This document shows positions 6,403-12,541 of a stretch of DNA of 34,780 nucleotides, in pieces. Source of the DNA: a virus. The notes under the pieces are model-generated. The model was not told the origin of the DNA. It worked only from the letters and a program-made list of their open reading frames with translations, and did not search any database. The translations under genes and the position numbers were made by a program. The stretch lies in the IMG/VR virus record IMGVR_UViG_3300020162_001145, positions 1 through 34,780 of that record; one strand, given 5' to 3'. How positions within the stretch are numbered: the first letter of the stretch is position 1; each line of letters starts with the position of its first letter.

Positions 6403-7076
6403 CGCGCGCGGCATGGCTTGCGCGTCGAGCGCACGCCTGGGGCTGCTCCGAGCTGCCTGCGCTCTGGCTGGCTGCGGACCCGGAGCTTGAGGCGCCTGCC
6501 TATCTACGGCAGCGCATCGGCAAACCGCGGGGGCATCAAAGGATGCGCTTTGTCCTCGAAAAGGCGGGCATCGTTGAAGCGCGCTCCGCTGGAGGCGCAG
6601 CAGCGCGCGGAACGGAGCGCGAACGCGAGTTGCTGGAGCAGTACGTCGAGCAACTCCGGCGCGGAATTGTCCGCGGTATTGACCCGGAGAGCGTGCGCCA
6701 CGCCGACTCGATGCCGTCGGAGTGGCTGCCGATTATCGACCGGCATCAACCGCGTTTGGCATGCACCCCGGACGCCTGGGGGCGAGATAGCTTCGGCATC
6801 CTGCATGCGCTGGAGTTGAAGTGCTCCGTCACGGAGCGGACGGCGCTCCCTTGGTATTGGTCGCTCCAAGTCCAGGGTGAAATGTCCTGCATGGGCGCCG
6901 ATGGAGGCTACGTCATCTGCGGAGAACATTGGGCAGCGCACCACGGACAGGACGGCCCCATTCGGGTTTGGGAGGTAGAGAGAGACGAGAAGACCATCCA
7001 ACGCGCGCGCCAATTGTGCGCGGATTTCTGGGAAGCTGTGGAGTTTGTGAGACAGGAGAGCAGAGACAATGACTAA
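6399..7076 (+). CDS. YqaJ-like phage exonuclease
   Basis: A 225-residue nuclease expected to resect double-stranded DNA ends and leave single strands for annealing. It fits the YqaJ / lambda-exonuclease fold by motif order: an N-terminal part with RGTERERELLEQY (70-82), TPDAW with catalytic Asp125, LELK (138-141) with the Glu-x-Lys pair, then QVQGEM (157-162) and a C-terminal segment with FW. It starts at GTG 6399 in a GTGA overlap with the zinc-finger gene. The RecT-like gene follows with an 8-bp overlap, the standard exonuclease plus annealing-protein pairing, and this strongly supports the call. Cas4/RecB-type nucleases are more distant relatives. Confidence 0.85.
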   Translation: MTRAAWLARRAHAWGCSELPALWLAADPELEAPAYLRQRIGKPRGHQRMRFVLEKAGIVEARSAGGAAARGTERERELLEQYVEQLRRGIVRGIDPESVRHADSMPSEWLPIIDRHQPRLACTPDAWGRDSFGILHALELKCSVTERTALPWYWSLQVQGEMSCMGADGGYVICGEHWAAHHGQDGPIRVWEVERDEKTIQRARQLCADFWEAVEFVRQESRDND

Positions 7077-7821
7077 CGCGCTCGCACTAGTTCCGGCCTC
7101 GGTTCCCGAGGTTTTCCGCTTGGCCGAAAGCCTCGCTACCTCCAAGGGCTTCGTTCCGGCGCAGTATCTGGGCGCGCCCAACGCAATCGCAGCCTGCATC
7201 CTGACGGGTGCGGAGCTTGGGATGGGTCCGATGGAATCTCTTCGCGAAATTCACGTCGTCCAAGGCCGTCCCACGCTCAGCGCTGGCGCAATGCTAGCGC
7301 GCGCCATCCGTGCCGGTGTACGCGTCGAGTGGGTCTGCTCGACGTCAACGGAGGCCACGCTGCGCTTGAGCCGGGATGGCTCGTCCTACGAGCAACGCTG
7401 GGACATCGACATGGCCAAGCGTGCGGGGCTGCTGGGCAAGACGGGACCGTGGCAGACCTATCCCGATGCGATGCTTCGGAGTCGGTGCATCAGCGCAGCC
7501 GTGCGCGCTTTTTGCCCCGACGCCATCGGCGGCGGTGGCCTGTACGCGCCCGAGGAAGCGGAGAGCATCCCGCAGCGAGTCGAGGTCGTCTCGACCTCGC
7601 CAGCAGCCGCTATCCCAGCAGAGTCCGCGATAATCCCGCGGAGTCTTGCAGACTGCAGGACCGAGCCGCAACTCCGGGGATGGATTGGCGAGAACTCCAG
7701 CGCGCTGGAGTCGTTGACCGGCGCGAAGCGCTCAGCCGCTCGCGAGCGTCTGGCGCAGGCATGCGAAAGCATGCAGGTCGAAGCGGGGCCGATTCTGGCC
7801 CTTGCTGGTTTGGTAGAGTGA
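7069..7821 (+). CDS. recT-like: RecT-family single-strand annealing protein
   Basis: A 250-residue protein that should coat single-stranded DNA made by the adjacent exonuclease and anneal it to a complementary strand. Residues about 26-82 fit the family: ILTGAELGMGPMESLREIHV followed by GRPTLSAGAMLA. Residues about 116-160 contain MAKRAGLLGKTGPWQTYP, then MLRSRCISAAVRAFCPDAIGG, a very typical RecT-like core. The C-terminal third is variable, as usual. The ATG at 7069 has AGGAG about ten bases upstream. It acts with the exonuclease and, probably, the SSB-like protein that follows. Confidence 0.9.
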   Translation: MTNALALVPASVPEVFRLAESLATSKGFVPAQYLGAPNAIAACILTGAELGMGPMESLREIHVVQGRPTLSAGAMLARAIRAGVRVEWVCSTSTEATLRLSRDGSSYEQRWDIDMAKRAGLLGKTGPWQTYPDAMLRSRCISAAVRAFCPDAIGGGGLYAPEEAESIPQRVEVVSTSPAAAIPAESAIIPRSLADCRTEPQLRGWIGENSSALESLTGAKRSAARERLAQACESMQVEAGPILALAGLVE

Positions 7822-7838
7822 CTGGAAGGAAATAGAAC

Positions 7839-8138
7839 ATGGCAGACAAGCCCCGAATCAAGGTCAGCCTCAAGCATAAGGATGGAGGCGAAAGCCTCAG
7901 CATCTTCGCAGCCTGGGACAAGGAAGACGGCAAGCTCTCCGCGACGCTCGACAAGCGTATTTCGCAGATTGCTATCAAGATGGAGGACGGCACCGTCCAT
8001 CGTGTCACTAGGGATGACAGCGGGAAGCCGTCGCATTGGGTCAACATCTACGATGACGGTCCGACCGGGGCGCGTCCTGCGCAGCGCAGTAGCTACTCCG
8101 CACCGCGTCGCGGCAGCGACGATGACCTCCCGTTCTGA
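7839..8138 (+). CDS. Small SSB-like protein with acidic DDDLPF tail
   Basis: A 99-residue protein. Its first 70 residues look like alternating beta strands (RIKVSLKHKD, SLSIFAAWD, KLSATLD, QIAIKMED). A short, basic, Ser/Arg-rich linker follows, and it ends in GSDDDLPF, almost identical to the acidic tip (DDDIPF) by which bacterial SSB recruits DNA-repair partners. The body is shorter than a full SSB OB domain (about 110 residues) and has none of the usual aromatic SSB motifs, so it is a divergent or convergent SSB. AAGGA lies eight bases before the ATG. It sits between the annealing protein and the resolvase, exactly where a phage SSB would be. Confidence 0.72.
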   Translation: MADKPRIKVSLKHKDGGESLSIFAAWDKEDGKLSATLDKRISQIAIKMEDGTVHRVTRDDSGKPSHWVNIYDDGPTGARPAQRSSYSAPRRGSDDDLPF

Positions 8139-8482
8139 TGGCCATCAGCGGCAAAGGTAGGCGCGACAAGGGCGCAGCGTTTGAGCGAGAGGTCGCCGAA
8201 CTGCTGCGCCCTGTGTGGCCAGCCGCGCGCCGGAATCTGAGTCAGACACGGACGGCGAAAGTGGAAGGAGGCGACGTGCAACACACTCATCCATTCCATA
8301 TCGAGTGCAAGCGCGGAGCGGCAACCATCCAAAGCGCTATCCGTCAAGCGGTCCGAGATTGCGCCGACTCCTGCTACCCGGTGGTCGTCTCGCGTCAGGA
8401 CCGCGGGGATACGCTCGTGACCATGCTTGCGGCCGATTGGATGCGCCTCGTCTCGGCTGCTTATGGGGAGCGCGAAGAGTGA
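8138..8482 (+). CDS. PDDEXK nuclease, Holliday-junction-resolvase-like
   Basis: A 114-residue nuclease. Motifs: KGAAFEREVAELL with Glu16/Glu18 (N-terminal helix), VEGGDV with Asp46, and HIECKRG with Glu56-x-Lys58. Together these make the PDDEXK active site in the compact form found in archaeal-type Hjc and phage resolvases. The C-terminus has RQDRGDTLVTMLAADW, where such enzymes have a final strand and helix. It starts in a TGATG overlap with the SSB-like gene and completes the recombination module. Cutting branched intermediates before packaging is the likely job; a VRR-NUC-type nuclease is the alternative. Confidence 0.8.
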   Translation: MAISGKGRRDKGAAFEREVAELLRPVWPAARRNLSQTRTAKVEGGDVQHTHPFHIECKRGAATIQSAIRQAVRDCADSCYPVVVSRQDRGDTLVTMLAADWMRLVSAAYGEREE

Positions 8483-8696
8483 GCTAGTAGCGCTGCTGGC
8501 GCTGCGTCGTGGTGGAGATTTCGCCTCGGCGCAGCGCATAGCGGCAGCGTGCGACGACAGGATAGAGGCTACCAGGGTGCGCAAGTTTGCCGCGCATCAA
8601 GCCATCGTATACGCCCATCATCGATGGGACAGAGACACCGCAGCGGAGCTTGAGTTGGTCCGCTGCTTAGAGACTAGGAGACGCGTCAATGGATAG
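8463..8696 (+). CDS. Hypothetical 77-residue protein
   Basis: Not recognised. Mostly helical in appearance, rich in Ala and Arg (SELVALLALRRGGDFASAQ). It overlaps the resolvase by 20 bp. The ATG at 8463 has no good ribosome-binding site, so its start is uncertain and coupling to the upstream gene is likely. The next gene starts just before its stop. Confidence 0.5.
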   Translation: MGSAKSELVALLALRRGGDFASAQRIAAACDDRIEATRVRKFAAHQAIVYAHHRWDRDTAAELELVRCLETRRRVNG

Positions 8697-9096
8697 TTTT
8701 GAGCGCATGTGGAACGAGATTGCCAGCCTGAAAACACGGTTGCTGCTGGCGGAGGGAAGGCTTGGAGAGTGCCAAATCGAGCGCGATGAAGCGCAGCGCG
8801 TGGCACGCCGAAGCACACCGCTGGTAGATGACATCCACGTCCGATTCTCGATGCGCCAACGCATGGAGGCAGAGCGCGAGCTTGCGGAGACGTATGCGCT
8901 CCTCAACGAGACGCGCGCAACGATGCACGCTGCCCATCGGGCACTTGCTGGCGCTCTAGCGTGGGCATCGGCAGGCGTGGCGCCTCCCGATAGCAGCGCC
9001 ATCCTGCGCGCTTCGGAGGCCGTGACGGCATCGGTGGATGCAGCGGACCAACGCTACTCCGCTCACGTTTTCAGGGGGTCCAATGGCGATTCTTGA
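8689..9096 (+). CDS. Hypothetical helical/coiled-coil protein, 135 residues
   Basis: Not recognised. Residues 1-45 and 52-85 have heptad-like patterns (SFERMWNEIASLKTRLLLAE and AERELAETYALLNETRATMH), so a coiled coil is likely. AGGAG lies eight bases before the ATG at 8689. It overlaps the next gene by 14 bp. No catalytic motif is seen. Confidence 0.6.
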   Translation: MDSFERMWNEIASLKTRLLLAEGRLGECQIERDEAQRVARRSTPLVDDIHVRFSMRQRMEAERELAETYALLNETRATMHAAHRALAGALAWASAGVAPPDSSAILRASEAVTASVDAADQRYSAHVFRGSNGDS

Positions 9097-9319
9097 GCGT
9101 GACCAAGTCCGCTATTTGCTGATGACACTCGAGGGCGAGGCCAAGCGACTATCGAGGCTGGCAGACGCTGCGGACGAGGAAGCATCGGCGCAGCCAGACG
9201 AGGAACGGCGGCAGGTCATCTGGGCGCAGGGTGCGCGCTATCGGCAGCACCTGCGGATGGCGAGGACAACGCATGCAGCCATCAAAGCGGCTGGGAGGTG
9301 GCGAGATGCGGAGGAGTAG
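9083..9319 (+). CDS. Hypothetical helical protein, 78 residues
   Basis: Not recognised. Charged and all-helical in appearance (LEGEAKRLSRLADAADEEAS). I start at the ATG at 9083, preceded by GGGGG five bases upstream, rather than at an earlier in-frame start inside the previous gene. It overlaps the LacI-HTH gene by 14 bp. Confidence 0.55.
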   Translation: MAILERDQVRYLLMTLEGEAKRLSRLADAADEEASAQPDEERRQVIWAQGARYRQHLRMARTTHAAIKAAGRWRDAEE

Positions 9320-9659
9320 GCCTAGGACCACAGAGGAGGCGCTCCGGGACGTCGATACGATGCTCGACTTGATGCGACGTCTACACGCCAAGGGGTGGAC
9401 GTTCTACGAGATGCGCAGGCGGTTCTCGCCTTTGTATGTCCCTCGGAGCGAAGCTATCGATGGAGCGCGGAGGATGCTTGAGGACACCGAATCCGGCGCG
9501 ATTGCTCCATACGTTCCAGCGCCAACGGTTGGTCAGGTAGCGGCAGCGTGCGGGCTTAGCCTCAAAACGGTTGGGCTCGCCATGAAAGACCCGTGGAGGG
9601 TCTCAGCGGCTACCAGGGCAACGGTGGTTGCAACGTATCGGAACCTTGCCAATGCATAG
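9306..9659 (+). CDS. Protein with C-terminal LacI-type helix-turn-helix
   Basis: A 117-residue protein. Residues about 74-117 fit the LacI/PurR DNA-binding head: TVGQVAAACGLSLKTVGLAM is the helix-turn-helix, and the PWRVSAATRATVVATYRNLA that follows corresponds to helix 3 and the approach to the hinge. In LacI proteins this head is N-terminal and followed by a sugar-binding domain; here it is C-terminal and nothing follows. The N-terminal 70 residues (TTEEALRDVDTMLDLMRRLH) may mediate dimerisation. GGGAGG is eight bases before the ATG at 9306. As the best DNA-binding protein at the end of the early operon, it is a candidate switch for late transcription. That is inference. Confidence 0.7.
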   Translation: MRRSRPRTTEEALRDVDTMLDLMRRLHAKGWTFYEMRRRFSPLYVPRSEAIDGARRMLEDTESGAIAPYVPAPTVGQVAAACGLSLKTVGLAMKDPWRVSAATRATVVATYRNLANA

Positions 9660-9852
9660 CCCCTGCGGGATTCATGAGTATCCAACGCCGACCAGGCGGT
9701 GCGCGCTATGCGCTCGACTTATGGCAGAACTGCGGGAACTGCCAACTGCTAGGCCGCTCACAGCAGAGGAGCGCGCAGCACGGAAGAGAGCAAACGCGAG
9801 AATGAAAAAGCGCGAACGCGCCAAGGTGTACCGAAGGAGACGGCCAGCATGA
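9652..9852 (+). CDS. Small basic protein with possible zinc site, 66 residues
   Basis: CGIH followed after eight residues by CALC gives a C-x2-H...C-x2-C pattern that could hold one zinc ion. The C-terminal half is highly basic (KRANARMKKRERAKVYRRRR), suggesting nucleic-acid contact. The ATG at 9652 overlaps the previous gene by eight bases, and the stop overlaps the next start as ATGA. Family not recognised. Confidence 0.6.
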   Translation: MHSPCGIHEYPTPTRRCALCARLMAELRELPTARPLTAEERAARKRANARMKKRERAKVYRRRRPA

Positions 9853-10208
9853 ATCAGCGAGATATCTACGCCATGATCGACGTTTACGCTGAGCGCGACC
9901 GGCAGCGCTCGCTAGGTCACCTCGACTCCCACGATTACAACGACGGGACCGGGAGGCATCTAGACAAAGCGATTCCGCTGCCGTCAGCAGCCTCGGTGCG
10001 CGCTCGCGCTGAGGCAGCGTTCGCGGTGCCTTGGTCGCTGGTACTGCTCGAGGAGGTCTTAGAGGCTTTGGAAGAGGACAACGAAGAGCGGCTGCGCGCC
10101 GAACTGGTGCAGGTTGCAGCGGTCGCAGTTCGATGGGTTGGCGCGATTGACGTGAGGCTAATGGAGACCGAATGGGACGAGCGGACCAAGAGGTCGTGGC
10201 GACCATGA
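9849..10208 (+). CDS. MazG-like (all-alpha NTP pyrophosphatase fold) protein
   Basis: A 119-residue protein whose centre fits the MazG helical pattern. LLEEVLEALEE gives EExxE at residues 68-72, and ELVQVAAVAVRW gives ExxQ at 85-88 where classical enzymes have ExxD. The start (RDIYAMIDVYAERDRQRSLGH) is also typical of phage members. Such proteins hydrolyse nucleoside triphosphates, possibly (d)NTPs or ppGpp. The Asp-to-Gln change at a metal ligand raises doubt about activity, though I recall related phage proteins with the same Gln. It is coupled to its neighbours by ATGA overlaps on both sides. Confidence 0.65.
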   Translation: MNQRDIYAMIDVYAERDRQRSLGHLDSHDYNDGTGRHLDKAIPLPSAASVRARAEAAFAVPWSLVLLEEVLEALEEDNEERLRAELVQVAAVAVRWVGAIDVRLMETEWDERTKRSWRP

Positions 10209-10435
10209 GCACCAAGCGGACGCTTGTGGAGGTCATCGACTCCGACCATTGCTCAGCGCTAAGAGTGCCAACCAGCGCACGCTTTGGGACGGTATCGATA
10301 GAGCTAGAGCTATGGGAGGTCGAGCCGATAGACGGCAGAGTCAGAGCGAGGCTAGAGCTAGACGCAGCGCACGCCCACGCGCTAGCAAACGCGCTGCGCT
10401 TGGCCGCTGCTAGCGCTGCCCAAATCGAAGACTAG
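10205..10435 (+). CDS. Hypothetical 76-residue protein, last rightward gene
   Basis: Not recognised. It is a beta-rich first half (TVSIELELWEVEP, VRARLEL) followed by an Ala/His-rich helix (DAAHAHALANALRLAAAS). The ATG at 10205 overlaps the previous stop as ATGA. Its last 26 bases are antisense to the end of the leftward late unit. Its DNA is unusually rich in CTAG. Confidence 0.6.
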   Translation: MSTKRTLVEVIDSDHCSALRVPTSARFGTVSIELELWEVEPIDGRVRARLELDAAHAHALANALRLAAASAAQIED

Positions 10436-10604
10436 CCTCTAGCTCAGCGTGCGCGCGCCTCGCGCTAGTCAGTAGCTCCCCGGAGAGGACCTCCCGCACG
10501 CGCGCCGGGTCCTCTCCGCGGGAGGCCTCATCTACCGCCCGGATGACCTCGAGCAGAGCCCCGACGACGTCGAGCGCCAGCCGTGCAATCTCACTCGGAG
10601 TCAT
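10410..10604 (-). CDS. Hypothetical 64-residue helical protein, last late gene
   Basis: Not recognised. It is all helical in appearance (SEIARLALDVVGALLEVIRA, then VREVLSGELLTSARRAHAEL). I start at ATG 10604; it overlaps the lipoprotein gene by 14 bp. It ends inside the convergent zone, 26 bp into the opposite gene, and contains the 10481-10518 hairpin. It has the length and helix content of an anti-holin or holin accessory but no clear membrane segment. Confidence 0.5.
   Translation of the reverse strand: MTPSEIARLALDVVGALLEVIRAVDEASRGEDPARVREVLSGELLTSARRAHAELEASLRFGQR
10481..10518. terminator. 11-bp perfect hairpin at the point where the two units meet
   Basis: CGGAGAGGACC (10481-10491) pairs exactly with GGTCCTCTCCG (10508-10518) around a 16-base loop. 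An alternative pairing, CCTCCCG (10490-10496) with CGGGAGG (10519-10525), overlaps it. No T-run follows on either side. It lies about 45 bases past the stop of the last rightward gene and inside the last leftward gene. A bidirectional block to transcription or an mRNA-end stabiliser fits best. Confidence 0.5.
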
Positions 10605-11028
10605 GGCACGTCCCCGCGTAGCTCGACAGGGCGCCCAGCGCGCCCGATAGAGGCCCGAGGCCAACGCCGACGACCGCCAGCGCCTCCGCGAGCCTGGAGA
10701 GCGTCTGGAGGGCGCATGGGGCTGCTGTCAGGAACGAGCGTCCGGCATCGGTCCACGCATCGGCTAGAGACTCCAGCGACAGCAGCGCCAGCAGCGCGGC
10801 CCGCTCCGCGCTCTCAGCGGCGTTCCAGTCGCTCATGGCTGCATCGTACTCCGCGCGCGTCTGGGAGCTCCCCATGGCCTCGCTAGAGGCCTCCGCGTAG
10901 CGAGGCGCGAGCGCCTCGTCCGTCTCACGGAGCGCTACCGCAGCAACCGCCAGCGAGTGGCGCGCGGTCTGCTGCGCCGAGACGCAGCCGGAGGCGAGTA
11001 GCGCCAGCAGTAGCGCAGCCGTCCTCAC
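10591..11028 (-). CDS. Outer-membrane lipoprotein, candidate outer spanin
   Basis: A 145-residue protein with a lipoprotein signal peptide: MRTAALLLALLASGC, in which LASGC is a lipobox and Cys15 the lipidated residue. The mature part is long, Ala-rich and helical, with a hydrophobic Gly/Leu stretch near the C-terminus (LAVVGVGLGPLSGALGALSS). It starts at GTG 11028 in a GTGA overlap with the membrane/coiled-coil gene, the same order as an Rz/Rz1 pair, so it probably acts in outer-membrane disruption at lysis. It is larger than classical Rz1 (about 60 residues in lambda). The alternative is a lipoprotein for superinfection exclusion. Confidence 0.65.
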   Translation of the reverse strand: MRTAALLLALLASGCVSAQQTARHSLAVAAVALRETDEALAPRYAEASSEAMGSSQTRAEYDAAMSDWNAAESAERAALLALLSLESLADAWTDAGRSFLTAAPCALQTLSRLAEALAVVGVGLGPLSGALGALSSYAGTCHDSE

Positions 11029-11303
11029 AGCGGACCCGGAGCGATGGAGCGCGCGCGGAGCACATCGAGGTCGGCCCGGAGTTCCCGGTAGCGCCGTTCG
11101 CAATCGGCGTTCTGACGCTCGCACTCCTCGTGACGCTCTTCTGAGCGGGTCAATCGGCGCTCCATTGACTCGATGGTCTTGGCCGCTGTCTGGGCATGCT
11201 GCAACTCCGCAAGTTGCTTGCCTTTCCAGCCTCCGACGAGGCTGGCAACTACGCCGGACGATGCAATACCGCCGACTGTGATAAGCGTGTCTGTCCAGGC
11301 CAC
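11025..11303 (-). CDS. Membrane-anchored coiled-coil protein, candidate inner spanin
   Basis: A 92-residue protein. An N-terminal hydrophobic segment (DTLITVGGIASSGVVASLVG, about 4-23) is followed by a charged coiled coil (SMERRLTRSEERHEECERQ, then DCERRYRELRADLDVL), the topology of lambda Rz. The open frame is much longer upstream, but the hydrophobic start, a GGGAG motif and the stop of the previous gene all point to GTG 11303. With the lipoprotein that follows it would span the periplasm and fuse the membranes at the end of infection. Confidence 0.65.
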   Translation of the reverse strand: MAWTDTLITVGGIASSGVVASLVGGWKGKQLAELQHAQTAAKTIESMERRLTRSEERHEECERQNADCERRYRELRADLDVLRARSIAPGPL

Positions 11304-11305
11304 GG

Positions 11306-11869
11306 CTACTCCCGAGATGCGATGAGGGATGGGCGCAGGTAAAACCGATTGCGCGTCACTCCGCAGTCTACGGGGACAAGCCCGATACGGGTAGCCCTTG
11401 CAGCGTCCATCGAGCCTCCCCAGTCGTGCGGAGGCTCGACGCAACTCGAAGCCACCTCGCCAGCGAGTAGCCCTCGAGCGTGAGCTAGCAGCGCCATCCA
11501 TTGCGCTCGATAGCCGCTCCAGGGTGGGTGCGCCGAGGCGCGCGCCGAGCCGTCTCGCTGGACTACGTAGCGCGTGCGCGGCCACCCCGCGGGCTCCGCG
11601 CCGTCTTCTCGTAGCGCGGCCATCCACGGCCGCGACGTCTGCCCCCGGAGCGCTCTGCCGCTGTAGGCGTAGGCGTAAGCCCGGAGCGTCATCCCGTGCC
11701 GCTCAGCGCCTCCGCGGAGAACCTCGTAGATAGCCGAGCAATCGGAGAGCGATTCCCATCCGGCCTCGTGCGCACAGACACGAGCCAGAACGAGCGCGTC
11801 GGAGTCTCTGCGCTGAGCGGCCGCAGGCGTGGCCGTCAGCATCAGGACGGCAAGTAGGTATCTGGTCAT
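11306..11869 (-). CDS. Secreted cell-wall hydrolase, SleB-like
   Basis: A 187-residue protein with a cleavable signal peptide (MTRYLLAVLMLTATPAAAQ, cut after AAA or AQ). The mature start, LARVCAHEAGWESLSDCSAI, resembles the N-terminal catalytic helix of SleB/CwlJ-type hydrolases (ARV...EA.GE), with Glu35 as the probable catalytic acid. The C-terminal DCGVTRNRFYL resembles the GNHVFY-type ending of the same family. Four or more cysteines suggest disulfide bonds outside the cytoplasm. It would cut peptidoglycan glycan strands alongside the amidase. The similarity is by eye and moderate; a lysozyme-like exported virion or lysis factor is the alternative. The start sits right behind a palindrome. 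Confidence 0.6.
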   Translation of the reverse strand: MTRYLLAVLMLTATPAAAQRRDSDALVLARVCAHEAGWESLSDCSAIYEVLRGGAERHGMTLRAYAYAYSGRALRGQTSRPWMAALREDGAEPAGWPRTRYVVQRDGSARASAHPPWSGYRAQWMALLAHARGLLAGEVASSCVEPPHDWGGSMDAARATRIGLVPVDCGVTRNRFYLRPSLIASRE

Positions 11870-11887
11870 CGCTGCTAGATAGCAGCG
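11870..11887 (-). promoter_or_regulatory. 18-bp palindrome covering the ribosome-binding region of the SleB-like gene
   Basis: CGCTGCTA (11870-11877) and TAGCAGCG (11880-11887) are exact reverse complements with a two-base centre. They fill the 21-bp gap between the endolysin stop and the ATG at 11869, where a Shine-Dalgarno sequence should be; none is visible. In mRNA the hairpin would abut the start codon and could hold back translation, or the site could bind a protein. Confidence 0.6.
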
Positions 11888-11890
11888 TGA

Positions 11891-12541
11891 CTAGTACGAG
11901 GCGAACGCGTCGGGGTCCCACACCGTTGGGATGGGCTTGCCGTCTCCGACGGTCTCCCGAACGCGAGTCTTGAGTCCGAGCACAGGGACGGCATAGCCGA
12001 GAACGACATCCCGCCAGATTTCAAAGCCTGGGTCGCTTGGCTTCTGTCCGTTCGATTGCCGGTGTGCATACACCCACTCCAGCGGCATGCCCATCGCGCG
12101 ACCCTCTTCGACAAGCCTCAAGAGCGCTGCGCACGCGGCCTCTACCGTCAGCGCATCGAGCGGAGTCGGAGGACTCTTGCCCCAGACTGGCCCACCGGGA
12201 CGACCGGGATAGATGCCCTCTATCTCAAGCCCCAGCGTGCGTCCGTTGAGTTCGTTGCCGTGATAGAGATACCAATCAAGCGGAGCTGGTAGCGCGACCA
12301 CGCCATCCCGAAACGCCACCGCGTGCGCAGGGATTCCCAGCGCTCTCCGATAGGCCTTCTCCCGGTCTGCACTAGGACCGAAAACGCAGGCCGTCTGGTG
12401 AACCACGATGCCAGTCACGTCGATGGCTCGACGTCGCTGCGTCTTACCGTCTCGGCCGTGCCTCGACTGCGGTTTGGGTGGCGTACCCTTGGCTGGAAAC
12501 GGGTCTACCTGCTCCGCACGGAGGTCAAGAAACCGCGTCAC
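11891..12541 (-). CDS. Endolysin: N-acetylmuramoyl-L-alanine amidase
   Basis: A 216-residue Amidase_2/PGRP-type lysis enzyme that cleaves the bond between muramic acid and the peptide stem. TGIVVHQTA (about 43-51) gives the first zinc His; a GRTLGLEIEG core strand follows; WVYAHRQSNGQKPSDPG supplies the second His and the Lys/Asp-Pro-Gly end. There is no signal peptide, so it needs a holin. I start it at GTG 12541, which overlaps the stop of the holin-like gene as GTGA; a longer TTG-started frame exists. It lies in the lysis cassette before the SleB-like enzyme and the spanin pair. The last 30 residues follow the catalytic domain and may be a wall-contact tail. Confidence 0.88.
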   Translation of the reverse strand: MTRFLDLRAEQVDPFPAKGTPPKPQSRHGRDGKTQRRRAIDVTGIVVHQTACVFGPSADREKAYRRALGIPAHAVAFRDGVVALPAPLDWYLYHGNELNGRTLGLEIEGIYPGRPGGPVWGKSPPTPLDALTVEAACAALLRLVEEGRAMGMPLEWVYAHRQSNGQKPSDPGFEIWRDVVLGYAVPVLGLKTRVRETVGDGKPIPTVWDPDAFASY

